Shown here piece by piece: positions 17,725 through 26,355 of a stretch of DNA of 64,000 nt. This DNA comes from JAJFUI01 sp039698035 (GTDB lineage Bacteria; Planctomycetota; Planctomycetia; Pirellulales; Thermoguttaceae), in NCBI GenBank assembly GCA_039698035.1, contig JBDKSW010000005.1:26924-90923 (forward strand). Direction: 5' to 3'. The notes below the pieces were generated by a model that saw only the letters and a list, made by a program, of their open reading frames with translations, searched no databases and had not been told where the DNA came from. The first letter of the stretch is position 1, and every line of letters begins with the position of its first letter. The position numbers were made by a program, and so were the translations under genes.

Positions 17725-17749
17725 GGCCTTGCCCGGGGTTTTGCCCGGG
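17711..17749. terminator. Hairpin pair between convergent genes
   Basis: Two adjacent short hairpins: GGCCTC/GAGGCC (17711-17716 with 17723-17728) and CCCGGG/CCCGGG (17732-17737 with 17744-17749). They lie between the stops of the small protein and csrA and may terminate both. There is no T-run. Confidence 0.35.
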
Positions 17750-17750
17750 A

Positions 17751-17939
17751 TCATGCCGACACTGGCACAAGCGGCGCCATTTCTGTGTGGCACCGTTCGA
17801 GTTCCCCGCGCAGTACGAGAACATCTGCCGGGGCTTCGATTCCTAGACGAACGCGGTCGCCGGCCACCTTCACCACGGTGACCACGATCGAATCGCCTAG
17901 GGTAATGCGCTCACTTTGCCGTCTGGATAGGACCAACAT
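17751..17939 (-). CDS. csrA: Carbon storage regulator (RNA-binding translational regulator)
   Basis: CsrA dimers bind GGA motifs in mRNA leaders and control translation. The 62-residue protein has the full family pattern: MLVLSRRQSERITLGDSIVV, then VRLGIEAPADVLVLRGEL. The ATG follows an unusually strong AAGGAGG ribosome-binding sequence at about 10 bases. It lies 81 bases after the unknown 98-residue gene on the same strand, so the two are likely cotranscribed. Confidence 0.95.
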   Translation of the reverse strand: MLVLSRRQSERITLGDSIVVTVVKVAGDRVRLGIEAPADVLVLRGELERCHTEMAPLVPVSA

Positions 17940-18020
17940 TGGAACAACCTCCTTGCTGTCTTGGATGATGGCTTGAACTGTTTTCCTGGGTCGCGCCCGT
18001 TTGGGCCCGGTGTCTTTTCT

Positions 18021-18317
18021 CTAGGCGGCCGCCGTGTCGAGCGAGGGCACGTCGAGCAACTGCGTCTTCAACACCCGCTCGCCTCGCGTGCCGTAAAAGA
18101 GCACTTGGTTGCGATCGGTCTCCCAGATGGCGATGAACTTCGTCGCCCTGGGGCCGTGCAGGCAGAAGTACATGCCACACGGCTTGTTGCCTCGCATTAG
18201 GACGCGTTGCGACAGTGTGAAAGCTCCCTCTCTCAGTTCAAAGCGGCTGCAAATGGTTTTGTTGACGTAGTCTCGAAGATCGTGAACGCTCGCAATCGGT
18301 TGATGGCGGTGCGACAT
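18021..18317 (-). CDS. Conserved-looking 98-residue protein upstream of csrA
   Basis: The protein starts at ATG 18317, with AGGAG about 12 bases upstream. It has a predicted helix (VHDLRDYVNKTICSRFEL), then alternating strands (GMYFCLHGPRATKFIAIWE, QVLFYGTRGERVLKTQL). I do not recognise a family. Its position before csrA suggests a shared transcript. Compact mixed alpha/beta content argues for a real folded protein. Confidence 0.65.
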   Translation of the reverse strand: MSHRHQPIASVHDLRDYVNKTICSRFELREGAFTLSQRVLMRGNKPCGMYFCLHGPRATKFIAIWETDRNQVLFYGTRGERVLKTQLLDVPSLDTAAA

Positions 18318-18625
18318 CGTGTCTTGGTGCTCCTGGATGGACGTGCCTGGCGAATAATGTTGGTGCCATGCACGAGATGGATAATATGCGATAGATGCTG
18401 ATAATGGACAGTATCGGCAGATTGCGTCGAGAAGTTCGGCCGTCGTTTGAAAGACCGCTCAGGCCGACGATGGCTGGTTTTTGCGACCAGCTTTGTGGCG
18501 TTTTGAGTGTTGCGGCGGCAAGGATAGGGGGGGAGCGGATCGCAGGAGCGCAAAGCGTCGCCATGCTGCGATACGCGCGCAGAGCCGCCCGATGTGGCAA
18601 CCCGCTGGTACGGCCAAGCGATTGG
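18318..18625. other. Intergenic region without a supported gene
   Basis: These 308 bases lie between the csrA-linked gene and the PmoA-like gene and have lower G+C around 18340-18420 (ATAATATGCGATAGATG). They probably hold the promoter of the csrA transcript, but no clear -35/-10 pair is seen. Confidence 0.4.
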
Positions 18626-19573
18626 CTAGGGCCGCTCTTTGGAATAGGCCGAGAACGCCTCGGCTACGCGGCCTTCGCGTTCATCGCCGCCGTGCAGCAG
18701 GACGCGGTAACGCAGCGTGATCCGGTCGCCCGCCTTCAGCGTCGCGGCGCCGTCGGCCGATTGGTTGCCGGTGAATTCTCGCAGGCAGAACGGATTGGCG
18801 GCGAGCAGCCCGTAGGGTCGGGCGTGCCATCGGGTGGGATAGCGAAAGCTTGACGGATGGTTGAGGACGGCGATGCCGACTGTCTTGCCTTCGAGGGGCC
18901 CGTGGTAATCGATCCACTCGGCCGGCTGTCCCCAGGCGGCGTCGTTGACTTGGCCACGGCTGTTGACCATCTTGCCGCCTTGCTTGGCATCGACGCTAAT
19001 CGACTCGGCGACGCGGATGCCGAACGCGCCCTCTTTGGTGTCGCCGAAGGTGAGCGGCTGATCGCCGGCCTTCAAGGTGATGTCGAAGTCGATCCATCGG
19101 GCCTTGTTGTCCGCGCCGAATCGCAACGTTCGCTGATCCTCGCAGACTTTTTTGCCATTTGGCGCGAGCCAGGCGTTTTTCGTGGCGACCACCGCGGGGT
19201 TGCCGCCGGCGATGCGTGTGAACTCTAGGTGTTTGATCGTGCCATGAGTGCCCGCTTCGAGCCAAAAGTCGGCGCCGCCGACGCGCCCGTGGCTAAACCA
19301 CAGGGACCGATGATGGGGATGGTCGGTTTTCTCGCCGGCCCGCTCGGCCATTGGATAGTCGCGTGTCACGGTCTTGCCGGTCGGTCCGATGATCGGCCAG
19401 AGCACGGGCTTGGTGCCCGAATGAATCAGGTACTCGGTAAAGAGCTGCCCGTCGATCTTGACGATGGCGCCGCCGTCAGATCGCTCGGCGGTAATTTCGG
19501 CCGCCGTGCCGGCGTGAAGGCAGCCGCAGAAGGCGGCGATGGCGAGGATCGGGCAGAGGAAGCGGCAGGCCAT
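18626..19573 (-). CDS. Secreted PmoA/DUF6807 family protein
   Basis: A 315-residue protein starting at ATG 19573, 7 bases after AGGAG; upstream in-frame starts have weaker sites. A signal peptide (MACRFLCPILAIAAFCGCLHAGTAA) is followed by a single domain with the family pattern: a TKPVLWPIIGPTGKTVTRDYP segment, HPHHRSLWFSHGRV, and WIDYHGPLEG near the end. The family is named after methane oxygenase PmoA by annotation only. In planctomycetes these are common secreted proteins thought to act on carbohydrates, without a proven reaction. Confidence 0.82.
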   Translation of the reverse strand: MACRFLCPILAIAAFCGCLHAGTAAEITAERSDGGAIVKIDGQLFTEYLIHSGTKPVLWPIIGPTGKTVTRDYPMAERAGEKTDHPHHRSLWFSHGRVGGADFWLEAGTHGTIKHLEFTRIAGGNPAVVATKNAWLAPNGKKVCEDQRTLRFGADNKARWIDFDITLKAGDQPLTFGDTKEGAFGIRVAESISVDAKQGGKMVNSRGQVNDAAWGQPAEWIDYHGPLEGKTVGIAVLNHPSSFRYPTRWHARPYGLLAANPFCLREFTGNQSADGAATLKAGDRITLRYRVLLHGGDEREGRVAEAFSAYSKERP

Positions 19574-19702
19574 GGGCAAGCTCCTGGGCGGGCTCATTTC
19601 CTGTCCATCGTAAGCGACCGGCGGCTCCCCTGCAATTGCCTCGCGATGCTGCCGCGCAGGAGGCGCATGGGCAGCGGGCGAAGGCAACCAGCAGACGCAC
19701 GG

Positions 19703-20479
19703 TCAGCGAAGATCGCTTTTGCGGTATTCGTCGAACGTGACGACCTTGAAGTTCTTCATCTGTTGCCGAGCGTCCGCGACCCGGCTCATGTCCGAGGCGT
19801 CCAGCGGTCGCACCAGGCGATGCTGGCTGCGAATTGTGACGCGATGGCTGCCGGACGACTGCTTCAGCGAGGAAACCGTCAGCACGACCTCCGAAGGGAT
19901 CACGTTTCGCTCGGCCAACTCGGCGTTGACGGCGAGCCGACCGAACGGCGGGCACGAGCCTGGGTTGAGGAGTGCATTGAGCCGCGCGTACGAATCTGAG
20001 AATTGGCGGTATCGGTCCGCAACGGCCTGGCTTTCGGCCACGACCGTCAGGCGGTAGTTGGCCCACGCGCTGCCGAGCGACAGTTCGTTTCCGACGCGGT
20101 CGAAACGGACGTCAAACTTTGGAGCGGCCAGAAACTTCACCAGCGGTTCCTTGCTTTTGAGCGCGACGCGCTGCAACTGGTCGGTGAACGCGGCCAACTC
20201 GGAGGTGGGCAACTCGGCGCGGGACTTCCGTGTCGGGTTGAGGAGAACGAACCGGCCGGCAGGCGCGTCGAGGACGATCGTCTCGGCAGGCGTCTTCATG
20301 CAGTCGTACACGACGCCCTGGTGAAAGATCGTCGTGCTTTCGCAGGGCGGCTCCCTCTGATCGACGGCGAAGACCGTGTTTTCAACGCGAAAGTCGTCGC
20401 CAGCAGCGGCCGCGGACTGATCGGCCGCTGGCGAAGCGCCGAGGGCAGCCAAAACGACGAGCGTAAAGACGTGGCACAT
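19703..20479 (-). CDS. Secreted protein of unknown function
   Basis: A 258-residue protein with an N-terminal signal (MCHVFTLVVLAALGASPAA) and an exported domain rich in strands (ENTVFAVDQREPPCESTTIFHQGVVYD). Two Cys in the first 60 mature residues could form a disulphide. I do not recognise a family. It lies 129 bases upstream of the PmoA-like gene on the same strand, and the two may be cotranscribed. Confidence 0.65.
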   Translation of the reverse strand: MCHVFTLVVLAALGASPAADQSAAAAGDDFRVENTVFAVDQREPPCESTTIFHQGVVYDCMKTPAETIVLDAPAGRFVLLNPTRKSRAELPTSELAAFTDQLQRVALKSKEPLVKFLAAPKFDVRFDRVGNELSLGSAWANYRLTVVAESQAVADRYRQFSDSYARLNALLNPGSCPPFGRLAVNAELAERNVIPSEVVLTVSSLKQSSGSHRVTIRSQHRLVRPLDASDMSRVADARQQMKNFKVVTFDEYRKSDLR

Positions 20480-20712
20480 CGCGATGAGTTCCAGTGACGG
20501 GTTCTAGCCAGAAAAGGGAAAAGGGTCGCCGTGCCGTCGGCGGAGTCGCCAGCCCGGCAGCGATTAGGGCGGCAAAGGATACCCAGAGCCCGGCCCCCTG
20601 TAAAGGCTGGAAAGCGTGCGGCGGCCTCCCCGCTAGCGTGGAGGTGTGGGCTGGCGGGATCCCTCGGGCCAGGTCAATCGACGAAAACCGACCAAGTTGC
20701 CCGCCCCCCGGC

Positions 20713-20741
20713 TTGACGCGGTCGCGGTAGTTCGGTACGCT
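20713..20741 (+). promoter_or_regulatory. Predicted promoter of tRNA-Ala
   Basis: TTGACG (20713-20718), a 17-base spacer and TACGCT (20736-20741). The -10 lies 33 bases before the mature tRNA 5' end. Confidence 0.6.
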
Positions 20742-20774
20742 ACGAGTTCACCCTGTCGGACTCGACAGGCGACT

Positions 20775-20847
20775 GGGGGATTAGCTCAGTTGGGAGAGCG
20801 TCTGGATGGCATCCAGAAGGTCAGGGGTTCGAGCCCCCTATCCTCCA
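20775..20847 (+). tRNA. tRNA-Ala (anticodon GGC)
   Basis: A full cloverleaf: acceptor GGGGGAT pairs with ATCCTCC (one G-U), D arm GCTC/GAGC, anticodon stem TCTGG/CCAGA with loop ATGGCAT (anticodon GGC at 34-36), and TPsiC arm AGGGG-TTCGAGC-CCCCT. The discriminator is A at 20847. The CCA end is not encoded (CAT follows). Confidence 0.95.
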
Positions 20848-20992
20848 CATTCACATTCTCTTTAGAGCGTCGCATATGAGCCGCGATCGGTGGTCGCGCC
20901 GGTCAGCCGGGGCGGGACCTTTGGTCGCGGCTTTCTTCGTAGGCTTGTGACGGCCGGCTCTCTCTCACCCCACGGGCTCAGGAGTATCGTCC

Positions 20993-22246
20993 ATGAACTG
21001 GGATACGTATTTGCGAGTCAGCGCCTTGATGTTTCTCGAGTTCGCCGTGTGGGGCGCTTGGATGCCGGTGCTTGCGTTGCGGCTTTTGGGCCCACTGAAG
21101 CTCAACGGCAAACAGACCGGCTGGATCTATGCGACGTTCCCGCTGGCAAGTATTTTTTCTCCCCTTGTTTCAGGCTACTTGGCCGACAAGTGCTTCAATG
21201 CGGAATGGATCATCATGGCAGCGCACATTGCCGGAGCGATCCTCATGTTCATTGCCGCCAAGCAGACCAAGTTTTGGGGCATGTTTTGGACCATGTTGCT
21301 CTACTCGGTCTTTTACACGGCGACGATTCCGCTCGTAAATAAGATCCTTTACGGTCACGACGATGCTGCAAGGGTCGATGCTTGGATCTGGTTATGGGCC
21401 CCAGTCGCGTGGGCGTTGACAGGCTATTTCCTTACTGGAATGAGACAGGTGCGAAAGGTCGGCGGCGATGGCGCGGATAGTCTGTACTTAGCGTCCATTT
21501 TGTCCATTGCAACGGCTCTGATCTGTCTAATTCAGCCAGCGACGCTGCCAGAGCAGGTTGCGACAACATCAGCCGCGACCGTCGCCAGCAATCCGATGGT
21601 CGCAGCGGTCCGCATGCTGGAGAACTCGAATTACCTGATCTTCATGCTCGCCCAGTTGGTGGTCTCTGGGATGATGCAGTTCTACTTTCTCGGCACCGGC
21701 CAATTCATGCAAGATCGCGGCATTAAGGGCAAAAATGTGTCTGCGGCGATGGGAATGGCACAGGCGGTTCAGGCAGCGGCGACGATCCTCCTGTTGCAGA
21801 GGATCGTCGATCATGGCGGATACGGATGGACGTTTGCCATCGGCTCGCTTTGCTGGACAGCGTTATTTGCAACCTACGTTCTGAGCAAGCGAAGCCTTGG
21901 CATTACGCTAAGTCAGGGATTTCACGGTCTCGCATACGTCTTCTTCATGATTGCCGGCCAGAAGTTTGTGGGGGCCATGGCACCCCAGGACATTCAGGGC
22001 TCCGCGATGTCACTATTGGCCATCGCGACGAACGGCATTGGTCTGTTCCTGGGCACGCAGCTTGCCGGCTTCACGATGCAAAAGAACTCGGTAGGCGGGA
22101 AGTTCCAGTGGGCCAAGATCTGGAGCGTGCCGCTGGTCATTACGCTGGCCGGGGCGCTGGTCTTCGCCATTCTGTTCAAGACGCCAAGCCGCACCGAGTT
22201 TGAACCGGCCAAGGCGAAGGTGCAAAAGACCGTGGCCATGCGGTAG
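20993..22246 (+). CDS. Nucleoside:H+ symporter-type MFS permease
   Basis: A 417-residue membrane protein with about 12 hydrophobic segments. It opens with MNWDTYLRVSALMFLEFAVWGAWMPVL, the pattern of the NupG-like nucleoside:H+ symporter family (FAVWGAWM and LNGKQTGWIYATFPLASIFSP). It should import nucleosides or a related solute across the inner membrane. Its base composition is unusual: hand counts of 60-base stretches (21241-21300 and 21481-21540) give about 50% and 47% G+C against about 62% at 23041-23100. It follows the tRNA by 145 bases with no other partner. Acquisition is possible, but hydrophobic composition alone also lowers G+C. Confidence 0.85.
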   Translation: MNWDTYLRVSALMFLEFAVWGAWMPVLALRLLGPLKLNGKQTGWIYATFPLASIFSPLVSGYLADKCFNAEWIIMAAHIAGAILMFIAAKQTKFWGMFWTMLLYSVFYTATIPLVNKILYGHDDAARVDAWIWLWAPVAWALTGYFLTGMRQVRKVGGDGADSLYLASILSIATALICLIQPATLPEQVATTSAATVASNPMVAAVRMLENSNYLIFMLAQLVVSGMMQFYFLGTGQFMQDRGIKGKNVSAAMGMAQAVQAAATILLLQRIVDHGGYGWTFAIGSLCWTALFATYVLSKRSLGITLSQGFHGLAYVFFMIAGQKFVGAMAPQDIQGSAMSLLAIATNGIGLFLGTQLAGFTMQKNSVGGKFQWAKIWSVPLVITLAGALVFAILFKTPSRTEFEPAKAKVQKTVAMR

Positions 22247-22393
22247 CTCGAAAGGCAATCCGGGGCCGCTTGCGAGCTGCCGTCGATGACGGCCGCGCCC
22301 GACGAAATCAGCCGCTGCCTAACGCGGCGCGCGGACGAGCGTTTGTCGGCGAAGTCGGACGTTGTGATGAAGTTCGCGCGGCGCAAATAGCGT

Positions 22394-22810
22394 TCAGACC
22401 GCGATGGCCGCCGAGCGGGGCGGCAGACCAATCCGAAAGGCATCGCCGCGCCCGGCGGGCGAAAGCACGCGGACGATGGCCATCGCCAGCTCGGTGAAGC
22501 CCGTGTTCTTGTCGACGCAGGCGGCTGCATAGTGGGCACGACAATCGGCCGTGCACATGTCGTCGTTCGCCGTGTAGAGAATCACCGGCAACTGCGGCGC
22601 GATGTCATGCAGTTGCTCGGCCACCTCGAATCCGCACATGCCGGGCATCCGCACATCAAGCACCACGGCGTCGAGCCGCTCGACCTTGGCAGCGTGAATC
22701 GCCTCGGGGCCGTCTTCGGCAAGGACAATGCCGTAGCCTTCCTCTTGAAACACTCGCTTGCAAAGCTCGCGGAAACTTCGATCGTCGTCGACGAACAGAA
22801 TCGTTTTCAC
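22394..22810 (-). CDS. Single-domain response regulator
   Basis: A 138-residue CheY-like receiver from GTG 22810, which follows an AAGGGGA ribosome-binding sequence. The acidic pocket is DDD at 8-10, the phosphoacceptor D52 is in VVLDVRMPG, the switch Thr is in LYTANDD and the Lys is in VDKNTG. A short C-terminal tail has no output domain. The cognate kinase is not adjacent. The nearest orphan kinase in the window is at 3.9-4.7 kb. Confidence 0.88.
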   Translation of the reverse strand: MKTILFVDDDRSFRELCKRVFQEEGYGIVLAEDGPEAIHAAKVERLDAVVLDVRMPGMCGFEVAEQLHDIAPQLPVILYTANDDMCTADCRAHYAAACVDKNTGFTELAMAIVRVLSPAGRGDAFRIGLPPRSAAIAV

Positions 22811-23022
22811 GGATGTCCCCTTGGCCAGGGCATCAACAGGCGGATCCTTTAGTGAGTATATCCGTTCCTTCCACCCCGCAAATCAAGAGTCTGCTGGCGA
22901 CGGGCTCATGGCATCCCCCGACGAGCGCATCCGGGATTTCCGCAGGGCGCGCGGCAAGCGGTCGCCACGAGACGGCCACTGTTGGCGACCGCCGATCGAC
23001 GATTTGGGGGGAGGATCGCCAG

Positions 23023-24321
23023 CTAGCCGGTGAAACGGCTGACCGCCAGCGAGATGTTTTGGCCGCCGAACCCGAAGCTGTTGTTCAGGGCCACATCGCA
23101 AGGGTGCTGGCGGGCCTCGTTGGGGATGTAGTCGAGATCGCAGTCGGGATCGACGTTTTCGTAGTTCGTCGTCGGCGGGACCACGTTGTCGCGGATCGCC
23201 AAGAGACAGATGATGAGCTCGGTCGCGCCGGCGGCGGCGATGAGGTGGCCCATCATGCTCTTGGTGCTCGACACGGGAATTTTGTACGCCTGCTGGCCAA
23301 ACACCTGTTTGATTGCAAGGCTCTCGACGCGGTCGTTGACGGACGTGCTGGTTCCGTGGGCGTTGATGTAATCGACATCTTCGAGCCCCAAGCCGGCATC
23401 CGACAGGGCCATCTTGATGCAACTGATCGCGCCGCGGCCTTCGGGGTGCGTGTCGGTGATGCGGAAGGCGTCGGCCGTCGAGCCGTAGCCAACAACCTCG
23501 CCATAGATTTTCGCTCCGCGCGCCTTGGCGCCTTCGAGCGATTCGAGGACGAGCATCCCAGAGCCTTCGCCCAGGACAAAGCCGTCGCGATCGCGGTCGA
23601 ATGGGCGCGACGCCTTGGTCGGGGCGTCGTTCCGAGTGCTCAGGGCGGTGAGCAGGTTGAAGCCCGTGACGCCGAACGGATGGATCATCGAGTGAGCGCC
23701 GCCGGAGAGCATGACGTCGGCCTCGCCGCGGCGGATGATTTCGACGGCCTCGCCGATGGCCTGGCTGCTGGCGGCGCACGCGGTCAAGCAGTTCAGGTTG
23801 GGGCCTTGGGCGCCGAAGAGGCTCGCCAGGTGGCCGGCGGGCATGTTCGGCTCTTGCTCCAATTCGGTGATTGGGTGCAGCGTTTCCATGCCGCAGCGAA
23901 TGAACTTGGCGACGTCGAGGCGGTCGCCGTCGCCGAGGCCAGCCATCATCATGCTGGTGAAACGCTGGAAGTCTTGTTGGCCTTCGCCGCTGCCCATGTA
24001 GACGCCGAAGCGGGTCGGCGCGTAGGGGCCGCCGTCGGCCAGGAAATTGAGACCCGCATCGGCCATTGCTTGCTTGGCGGCGCCGACGGCGAAGTGCGTG
24101 TGCCGGCCCTGAAACTTCCAATCCTCGGGATTTTCGCCGACGGCCGAGACGTCCCAGTCGCGGACTTCGGCGGCGATTTTCGTGGGAAATTCGCTGGCGT
24201 CGAACAGGCTGATGTAGCCCACGCCGGACTCGGCGGCCTGGAGGCATCGCCAAAGGGTCTCAACGTCGGTTCCAAGCGGCGTAACGCAACCGATGCCGGT
24301 AATCACAACGCGTCGTCTCAT
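23023..24321 (-). CDS. fabF: Beta-ketoacyl-ACP synthase II-like
   Basis: A 432-residue condensing enzyme that extends acyl-ACP with malonyl-ACP. The catalytic Cys182 is in LTACAASSQA, His322 in NAHGTSTSVND, Lys354 and His359 in KSMMGHLIAAAGA, so the thiolase-fold active site is complete. The length is typical of FabF (about 410-430). It is the last gene of the FAS-like operon, 107 bases after the dehydratase gene. It could serve ordinary fatty acid elongation or a specialised lipid. Confidence 0.92.
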   Translation of the reverse strand: MRRRVVITGIGCVTPLGTDVETLWRCLQAAESGVGYISLFDASEFPTKIAAEVRDWDVSAVGENPEDWKFQGRHTHFAVGAAKQAMADAGLNFLADGGPYAPTRFGVYMGSGEGQQDFQRFTSMMMAGLGDGDRLDVAKFIRCGMETLHPITELEQEPNMPAGHLASLFGAQGPNLNCLTACAASSQAIGEAVEIIRRGEADVMLSGGAHSMIHPFGVTGFNLLTALSTRNDAPTKASRPFDRDRDGFVLGEGSGMLVLESLEGAKARGAKIYGEVVGYGSTADAFRITDTHPEGRGAISCIKMALSDAGLGLEDVDYINAHGTSTSVNDRVESLAIKQVFGQQAYKIPVSSTKSMMGHLIAAAGATELIICLLAIRDNVVPPTTNYENVDPDCDLDYIPNEARQHPCDVALNNSFGFGGQNISLAVSRFTG

Positions 24322-24428
24322 AGCTGCTCACCCTTTGCCACAATACGGTCGTCTCCGTGCGCGGCGGCACGAGCCCGCATTATACGGGCAATGGCGGGAA
24401 ATAGCCATCGCGGGCGGCGTCGGCGCGA

Positions 24429-24953
24429 TCACTTGCGACCTTCCGCCGCCTCGACGAGCTGGGCCGGCGGCTGAAGCGGGCTGCCGTCGGCCGCGACGCC
24501 GATGTCGAACGCGCCAAGGAGCCGCATCATGCGCAGAAACGTCTCGGGGTCGAAAAGGCTGCCCAACTTGGGATGGTTCAGGTGGGCGAAGACGACCTCG
24601 GCTTCGGCATGGAGCACCTCGCCCTTGTAGCTTGTCGTGGTGACCATCGCGCCTTCGGGCCGGACGTACTCGATTTTGGCCGTGTAGACGAGCTGGTCGC
24701 CTGGCGTGGCGGCGCAATGGAAGGTGGCCTTGGGGACCTTGGCCAGCACGACCTTTTCGCGGAACTGGTTGAATTCGCTGACCAGGAGCCCACCCGTCTG
24801 CGCCATCCCCTCGAGAATCAAGGAGTTGGGGAGCATCGGGAAGGTGGCGAAGTGGTCGTGGAGATGATCTTCGGACAGCGAGATGTTCTTCACGGCCTTG
24901 GCGTACTGCCCGCTACGAAACTCGATGAACCGATCAATCCAATACCAGCGCAT
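24429..24953 (-). CDS. FabZ-like hydroxyacyl-ACP dehydratase
   Basis: A 174-residue hot-dog-fold protein from ATG 24953, 9 bases after AAGGAC. The active-site pair is His34 (DHFATFPMLP) and Glu48 (LILEGMAQTGG), as in FabZ. It is somewhat longer than FabZ (about 145-150) through a C-terminal tail rich in Ala/Gly. It is the fourth gene of the operon, between acp and fabF. Two FabZ-like proteins in one operon may act as different-chain-length enzymes or as a heteromer. Confidence 0.85.
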   Translation of the reverse strand: MRWYWIDRFIEFRSGQYAKAVKNISLSEDHLHDHFATFPMLPNSLILEGMAQTGGLLVSEFNQFREKVVLAKVPKATFHCAATPGDQLVYTAKIEYVRPEGAMVTTTSYKGEVLHAEAEVVFAHLNHPKLGSLFDPETFLRMMRLLGAFDIGVAADGSPLQPPAQLVEAAEGRK

Positions 24954-25041
24954 GGACAACGTCCTTTTGGGCAACCTACTTTCGACTTTTGGCCATCAAC
25001 CGTCGGCGGTCGGCCAATGCAAGCCGACCGCGTGCGACCGT

Positions 25042-25434
25042 CTAGTCGGCGACTTCCACTTTGCCTTCGACGAAGCGGCACATGTCGGCGACGGTAAGCA
25101 GATTTGCGAACTCTTGGACGGCCGGGTTCTTTGCGAACTGGTCGAGGTTGGCAAACGGCATCCGCTTACGGAGTTCGGCGATACCGACCTCGGTGACCTT
25201 GCCGTCCTGAACATAGGTGGCGTCGGTGAGGATGTCCTCAGGGAACAGCTCGCCGCGAGGAATTTTGATGCCGAAGGCCTTTTCGAGGCGGAAGACGATG
25301 TCGAGGAAGTCGATGGACTCGGCCCCAAGGTCTCCGACCAGCGTGGCCTGCGGGGTCACGTCTTCCTCATCGACGCCAAGGGCCTCGACCAGGGCGGTGC
25401 GGATCTTTTCGAAAACTTCTTCCTTTGTTGGCAT
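25042..25434 (-). CDS. Acyl carrier protein with a C-terminal extension
   Basis: A 130-residue protein from ATG 25434, 11 bases after GGGAGG. The first 80 residues match ACP, with the phosphopantetheine site Ser40 in DLGAESIDFLDIVF. ACPs are normally about 78 residues; here an extra 45-50 residues follow (GKVTEVGIAELRKRMPFANLDQF...) before VEGKVEVAD. The extension could dock a partner enzyme. The longer upstream frame runs through a palindromic repeat and is rejected. Confidence 0.85.
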   Translation of the reverse strand: MPTKEEVFEKIRTALVEALGVDEEDVTPQATLVGDLGAESIDFLDIVFRLEKAFGIKIPRGELFPEDILTDATYVQDGKVTEVGIAELRKRMPFANLDQFAKNPAVQEFANLLTVADMCRFVEGKVEVAD

Positions 25435-25474
25435 GAGCGGATGGACCTCCCAAACTGATGAAAGACTATCGTAG

Positions 25475-25552
25475 GGTGCGTGAAACGCACCGCCACCTGA
25501 GACAACCGTGCGTTTCACGCACCTCAAAAACCCAAGGTGCGATTGTCGCACC
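25475..25552. repeat. Palindromic intergenic element between fabG and acp
   Basis: A perfect 16-base inverted repeat (25475-25490 with 25508-25523, core GGTGCGTGAAACGCAC) has a 17-base loop. It is followed by a second perfect 7-base hairpin (25536-25542 with 25546-25552, GGTGCGA/TCGCACC). It lies between two genes of the same operon. The motif resembles the REP-like GGTGCG...CGCACC elements seen in several bacterial genomes. Confidence 0.75.
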
Positions 25553-25567
25553 CGACCAATTTTTCCG

Positions 25568-26320
25568 TTAGTGACTGCCTAGGCTCAAACCGCCATCGAC
25601 GCGAAGGACCTGGCCCGTGACGTACGAGGCCTCGTCGCTGGCCAAGAAGGCCGCGGCGGCCGCGATTTCCTCGGGCCGGCCGATGCGGCGGAGCGGGATG
25701 ATTTTCTGAATTTGGTCGCCGGCGATTCCGCGAACGACCTGGCTCATATCGGTCTCGATCATGCCTGGGGCAATGGCGTTGACGCGGACGCCGCGTGGGG
25801 CCAATTCCTTTGCGAGGGCCCGGCTGAGACCGTTGATACCGCCCTTGCTGGCGGCGTAGTTGACTTGTCCGCGGGCGGCGAACTCGGCGGCCGTGCTCGA
25901 CAGGTTGACGATGCTGCCGCGACGTTTCATCATCATGGGCTGCGTGACGGCGTGACAGTAGTTGAATGTGCCGCCCAGGTTGGTGTCGATCACATCGCGC
26001 CACTGCTCTTCGGTCATGGCGCCGAGGAGACCGTCTTGAACAATGCCGGCCGAGTTGATCAGCACGTCGATCTGTCCCCAGAGGTCGAACAGGGAATCGA
26101 CGATCTCGTGCGCCCGCTTCAGATCGCGGACGTCGGCCTGATGCGCCGAGACCTGGTCGGCCGGCAGCCCGAGCTCGGCCAGGAGGGCGTCGGCGGCCTG
26201 CTGGTTGCTCTGATAGAGGAAGGCGACCTTTGCGCCCTCGGCGGCCAAGCGAGCCACGCAGGCGCGACCGATGCCGCGGCTTCCGCCCGTGATGATTGCC
26301 GTTTTGCCTTCAAATCGCAT
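25568..26320 (-). CDS. fabG: 3-oxoacyl-ACP reductase
   Basis: A 250-residue NADPH-dependent short-chain dehydrogenase that reduces 3-oxoacyl-ACP. The cofactor motif is TGGSRGIGRA (11-20). The catalytic Ser142, Tyr155 and Lys159 are in NLSSTAAEFAARGQVNYAASKGG. NSAG (89-92) is present. It is the second gene of the FAS-like operon, 36 bases after the first FabZ-like gene. Confidence 0.92.
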   Translation of the reverse strand: MRFEGKTAIITGGSRGIGRACVARLAAEGAKVAFLYQSNQQAADALLAELGLPADQVSAHQADVRDLKRAHEIVDSLFDLWGQIDVLINSAGIVQDGLLGAMTEEQWRDVIDTNLGGTFNYCHAVTQPMMMKRRGSIVNLSSTAAEFAARGQVNYAASKGGINGLSRALAKELAPRGVRVNAIAPGMIETDMSQVVRGIAGDQIQKIIPLRRIGRPEEIAAAAAFLASDEASYVTGQVLRVDGGLSLGSH

Positions 26321-26355
26321 GGAGCTTGGGGCCGGCCCTGACCGGCGGCTGGTGG

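Noticed and set aside
22813..24474. Long plus-strand frame of 553 codons
   Set aside because: It is antisense to fabF and the receiver gene; no motif was found.
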